The notes under the pieces were generated by a model. It had not been told where the DNA came from, did no database searches, and was given only the letters and a program-made list of their open reading frames with translations. Both the position numbers and the translations under genes were made by a program. 25,009 nt of DNA from an uncultured Oxalobacteraceae bacterium (GTDB taxonomy: Bacteria; Pseudomonadota; Gammaproteobacteria; Burkholderiales; Burkholderiaceae). The DNA lies in the NCBI GenBank assembly GCA_946479255.1, contig CAMLFK010000039.1:1-25009 (forward strand), given 5' to 3'. Positions 22,042 to 25,009 of the stretch are shown here, piece after piece; positions within the stretch are counted from its first letter, which is position 1; each line of letters starts with the position of its first letter.

Positions 22042-22770
22042 ATGGACAAAGAACATCTTCACCCTGGCGAGGACGGGCGCAAGACCCGCTCCGACGGCGC
22101 CCAGTCGCGCGAGCGGCTGCTGCTGGCCGCCATGCGCCTGTTCGCGGAACAGGGCTTCGCCAAGACCTCGACGCGCGAGATCGCACTGGCCGCCGGCACC
22201 AACATCGCTTCGATCAGCTACTACTTCGGCGACAAGGCCGGCCTGTACCGCGCCGCCTTCACCGAGCCGCCGCCCTATCGCCGCCACGACGTCAGCGAGT
22301 TCACCCAGCCCGGCGCCACCCTGCGCGAATCGCTGCGGGCCTTTTACAGCCAGTTCCTCGAACCGCTCAAACAGGGCGACATGGCACGCCTGTGCATGCG
22401 CCTGTGGTTTCGCGAAATGCTGGAGCCGACCGGGGTCTGGCATGACGAAATCGACAACGACATCAAGCCGACCCACGCAGGGCTGGTCAAGGTCATCGGC
22501 CGCCACCTGGGCATAGCCCAGCCTACCGACGACCTGTCGCGCCTGGCCTTTTGCGTGGTCGGCATGGTCCTGCAGCTGATGGTCGCGCGCGATGTGGTCG
22601 AAAAAATCAGCCCGCAGCTGCTGGCCGACGACGCCGCCATCGATGCCTGGCTGGACCGCCTGGTCGACTACGCCGAAGCCGTGATCGGTGCCGAACAGGC
22701 GCGCATGCAAGCCGCCGGCGAGTGCCCACCGCCCCCAACACATCCACAGTCACGAAAGAAGAAAGCATGA
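22042..22770 (+). CDS. TetR-family repressor with CecR/DUF1956-like C-terminal domain
   Basis: The product is 242 residues. The N-terminal TetR helix-turn-helix (about 20-70) reads RERLLLAAMRLFAEQGFAKTSTREIA...NIASISYYFGDKAGLYRAAF, an almost textbook match. The C-terminal region resembles CecR/YbiH-type ligand domains. It is the first gene of the efflux operon and its ATGA stop/start overlap with the next gene (22767-22770) shows translational coupling, so the pump would be autoregulated through the operator at 21991-22020. The inducer is unknown, probably a toxic hydrophobic compound. The tail (PPPPTHPQSRKKKA) is short and basic. Confidence 0.92.
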   Translation: MDKEHLHPGEDGRKTRSDGAQSRERLLLAAMRLFAEQGFAKTSTREIALAAGTNIASISYYFGDKAGLYRAAFTEPPPYRRHDVSEFTQPGATLRESLRAFYSQFLEPLKQGDMARLCMRLWFREMLEPTGVWHDEIDNDIKPTHAGLVKVIGRHLGIAQPTDDLSRLAFCVVGMVLQLMVARDVVEKISPQLLADDAAIDAWLDRLVDYAEAVIGAEQARMQAAGECPPPPTHPQSRKKKA

Positions 22771-24158
22771 CGAGCTTGAAACTCAGCCGCAGGTTTGCGG
22801 CGCTCGCGCTCCCGCTGGCGCTGGCCGGCTGCGCCAGCGCGCCGCCAAGCCAGGTCAGCGCGCCCACTCCCCCGGCCTGGCAGGCACCGCTGCCGCACAA
22901 CGGCAGCCTGACCGACCTGTCGCAGTGGTGGCGCCAGCAGGGCGACCCGCTGCTGGTGCAGCTGGTCGACGCGGCGCAAAGCGCCAGCCCGACGGTCGCG
23001 GCGGCCGGCGCCCGGCTGGCGCAGTCGCGCGCCGAGCGCGTGGCGGCCGGCGCGGCCCTGCTCCCCAATCTGGATGTGGCGGCCAGCGTGAACCGCGCCA
23101 GCCAGCAAAGCACCCTGCCCGGCGGGACCACCGCGCAGATCGCGCTGCAATCGGGCTGGGAGATCGACCTGTTCGGCGGCGTGCGCGCGTCGCGCAACGC
23201 GGCCCAGGAACGTTTGGCCGGCGCGCAGGCCGGCTGGCACGACGCCCGCGTGGCGATCGCCGCCGAGGTGGCCAACCAGTACTACAGCCTGCGCGCCTGC
23301 GAGCAGCTGCTGGAGGTGGCCAAACAGGACGCGGCTTCGCGCGCCGATACCGCGCGCCTGACCCAGCTGTCGGCCGACGCCGGCTTCCAGGCGCCCGCCA
23401 CCGCGGCACTGGCGCGCGCCAGCGCGGCCGAGGGCAACAGCCGCCTGACCTTGCAGCGTGCCTTGTGCGAGCTCGATATCAAAACGCTGGTCGAGCTGAC
23501 CGCGCTGGAAGAGCCAGAGCTGCGCACGCGCCTGGCCGCCACCAGGCCGGTCCCTGCGCCGGCCCTGTCGATTGCCGCCCTGCCGGCCCAGGTGCTGGCC
23601 CAGCGTCCGGACGTGTTCAGCGCCGAACGCGACGTGGCGGCCGCCAGCTACGAGGTCGGCGCCGCGCAGGCCCAGCGCTATCCGCGCCTGACCTTGTCCG
23701 GCATGGTCGGCCTGGCCAACTTCCGCACCGGCGGCGAAAACACCCAGCTGGATGCCTGGACCATCGGCCCGCTGGCGCTGTCCGTGCCCTTGTTCGATGC
23801 CGGCCGGCGCAGCGCCAACGTGGATGCCGCCAAAGCCAGGTACGAGTCCGCCGTGGTGACTTACCGCGCCCGCGCGCGCCAGGCGGTACGCGAAGTCGAG
23901 CAGGCCCTGGTGAACCTCGACAGCACGGCCGCGCGCAGCCTTGATGCCCAGGTGGCGCGGGATGGTTATCGCGCCTCGTTCCGCGCCGCCGAAGACCGCT
24001 ACAAGAACGGCTTGGGCAGCCTGCTCGAACTGGAAGACGCGCGCCGCACCATGCTCGCTTCTGAAAACGCTGTCGTCACTCTGCAGCGCGAGCGCAGCAG
24101 CGCCTGGGTTGCGCTGTACCGCGCCGCCGGCGGCGGCTGGACCGCCGCCGCTCCGTGA
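22767..24158 (+). CDS. Outer-membrane efflux lipoprotein (NodT/OprM family)
   Basis: The product is 463 residues. A lipoprotein signal ends at C22 (LALAGCAS). The body has the two OEP repeats of TolC-like channels (LVQLVDAAQSASPTVAAAGARLAQSRAER and LPAQVLAQRPDVFSAERDVAAASYEVGAAQAQRYPRLTLSG), plus the conserved GWEIDLFGGVRASRNAAQERL and LFDAGRRSANVDAA. It would form the trimeric outer-membrane duct of the tripartite pump with the downstream adaptor. ATG 22767 overlaps the TetR stop; longer frames upstream are inside the TetR gene. Confidence 0.94.
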   Translation: MTSLKLSRRFAALALPLALAGCASAPPSQVSAPTPPAWQAPLPHNGSLTDLSQWWRQQGDPLLVQLVDAAQSASPTVAAAGARLAQSRAERVAAGAALLPNLDVAASVNRASQQSTLPGGTTAQIALQSGWEIDLFGGVRASRNAAQERLAGAQAGWHDARVAIAAEVANQYYSLRACEQLLEVAKQDAASRADTARLTQLSADAGFQAPATAALARASAAEGNSRLTLQRALCELDIKTLVELTALEEPELRTRLAATRPVPAPALSIAALPAQVLAQRPDVFSAERDVAAASYEVGAAQAQRYPRLTLSGMVGLANFRTGGENTQLDAWTIGPLALSVPLFDAGRRSANVDAAKARYESAVVTYRARARQAVREVEQALVNLDSTAARSLDAQVARDGYRASFRAAEDRYKNGLGSLLELEDARRTMLASENAVVTLQRERSSAWVALYRAAGGGWTAAAP

Positions 24159-24204
24159 TCTTCACAGAACCATTCGCCATCGAACCGCACATTCACTACA
24201 CACC

Positions 24205-25009
24205 ATGAAAAAACTCACACTGAAGCCTGTCCCGGCACTGGTCATCGGCGCGTTCGCAATCGGCGCGGCCGCACTGTTCATGACCGCGCCGCAGTCCAAC
24301 GCCGCCGACGACAAGAAGGACGCGGCCACCGTCAAGCCGGCCCTGACGGTCACCGTCGCGCGCCCATCCGCGGCCAAGCTGCCGATCAAGCTGGCCGCCA
24401 ACGGCAACGTGGCGGCGTGGCAGGAAGCCGTCATCGGCAGCGAGTCGGGCGGCCTGCGCCTGACGGACGTGCGCGTCAATGTCGGCGACGTCGTCAAGAA
24501 GGGCGAGGTGCTGGCCGTGTTCTCGGCCGATACCGTGAATGCCGATGTGGCCCAGGCCCAGGCGGCCCTGGCCGAAGCCCAGGCCAATGCCGGCGAGGCG
24601 ACCGCCAACGCGCGCCGCGCACGCACCCTGCAAAGCTCGGGCGCCCTGTCGGAACAGCAGATCAGCCAATACGTCACCGCCGCCGCCACCGCCAATGCGC
24701 GCATCGCCTCGGCGCGCGCGGCGCTGGCCTCGCAACAGCTGCGCCTGAAATACACCCGCGTGGTGGCGCCCGACAGCGGCGTGATATCGGCGCGCACCGC
24801 CACGGTCGGCTCGGTGGTCGGCGTGGGCACGGAACTGTTTCGCATGATCCGCCAGAGCCGCCTGGAATGGCGCGCCGAAGTGACCGCCAGCGAACTGGCG
24901 CGCATCAAGCGCGGCACCGCGGCGGTGGTCAAGGCCGCCAACGGCAGCGAAGTCACCGGCAAGGTGCGCATGATCGCTCCGACCATCGACCCGCAGACCC
25001 GCTCCGCGC
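24205..25009 (+). CDS. RND efflux periplasmic adaptor (membrane fusion protein), 3' end outside window
   Basis: 268 codons are visible before the window ends. It has an N-terminal hydrophobic anchor (about 8-28), then a beta-lipoyl half motif (VAAWQEAVIGSESGGLRLTDVRVNVGDVVKKGEVLAVFSADT), a helical hairpin rich in Ala/Gln (about 110-175) and the second lipoyl half with YTRVVAPDSGVISARTATVGSVVG, the classic HlyD/AcrA layout, and the start of the beta-barrel domain. The ATG at 24205 lies 46 bases after the outer-membrane gene. An RND pump gene is expected directly to the right. The order repressor, channel, adaptor (then pump) differs from the more usual adaptor-pump-channel order. Confidence 0.93.
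   Translation, partial: MKKLTLKPVPALVIGAFAIGAAALFMTAPQSNAADDKKDAATVKPALTVTVARPSAAKLPIKLAANGNVAAWQEAVIGSESGGLRLTDVRVNVGDVVKKGEVLAVFSADTVNADVAQAQAALAEAQANAGEATANARRARTLQSSGALSEQQISQYVTAAATANARIASARAALASQQLRLKYTRVVAPDSGVISARTATVGSVVGVGTELFRMIRQSRLEWRAEVTASELARIKRGTAAVVKAANGSEVTGKVRMIAPTIDPQTRSA

Noticed and set aside
1..25009. CRISPR arrays, tRNA and rRNA genes
   Set aside because: No regularly spaced repeats and no tRNA- or rRNA-like conserved stretches were noticed on reading either strand.

Overview
The window is high-GC, densely coded DNA with the gene content of a betaproteobacterium. The closest fit is the Oxalobacteraceae (Massilia/Telluria/Duganella type). This is judged from codon bias, a TPR-GGDEF cyclase, an HD-GYP protein, a SulP carrier and a NodT-type efflux operon, and no sequence search was possible. 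No rRNA, tRNA, CRISPR array or recognisable IS transposase was seen.

Layout. 1-2784 (+): the end of an ABC exporter ATPase and a periplasmic-TPR diguanylate cyclase. 2858-12407 (-): a five-gene group that looks like one membrane-associated machine. In transcription order it holds a zinc-ribbon protein with a probable beta-propeller (10929-12407), a membrane-anchored vWFA-like protein with a degenerate metal site (9460-10932), a three-helix membrane protein (7826-8266), a 1199-residue tubulin/FtsZ-superfamily protein with a C-terminal GYF_2-like domain and acidic tail (4202-7801), and a zinc-ribbon/TM protein (3234-4196). A small helical lipoprotein (2858-3196) follows.

The most unusual part is 8290-13850. 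Two small secreted proteins (9016-9306 and 13196-13504, both +) are set against the direction of the surrounding genes. They share an almost identical signal peptide and a six-cysteine spacing (C-x3-C-x22-C-x9/10-C-x22/23-C-x3/4-C), but the rest of their mature sequence differs. Each has AT-rich upstream DNA and a UUCG-loop terminator. Each is bordered on the left by a decayed copy of the 3' end of the gene to its right: the vWFA-like gene for the first, a DUF1080 gene for the second. The left border of the first cassette also carries a copy of the putative promoter of the minus-strand operon, placed so that it could restart transcription of the split-off half (8266 to 3234). I read this as a small-gene cassette spread by local tandem duplication, with the operon repaired by a duplicated promoter.

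13596-20162 is more ordinary: DUF1080 protein, M29-like aminopeptidase relative, SulP transporter, PhyH-type dioxygenase, receiver-HD-GYP protein, a frameshifted response-regulator remnant and a second 2OG-Fe(II) dioxygenase. 20322-21674 is a soluble receiver-histidine kinase fusion. 21675-22041 is a non-coding stretch with nested dyads, an orphan minus-strand terminator and a perfect inverted repeat that is probably a TetR operator. 22042-25009 is a TetR (CecR-like)/outer-membrane factor/membrane-fusion-protein operon whose pump gene would lie beyond the right edge.
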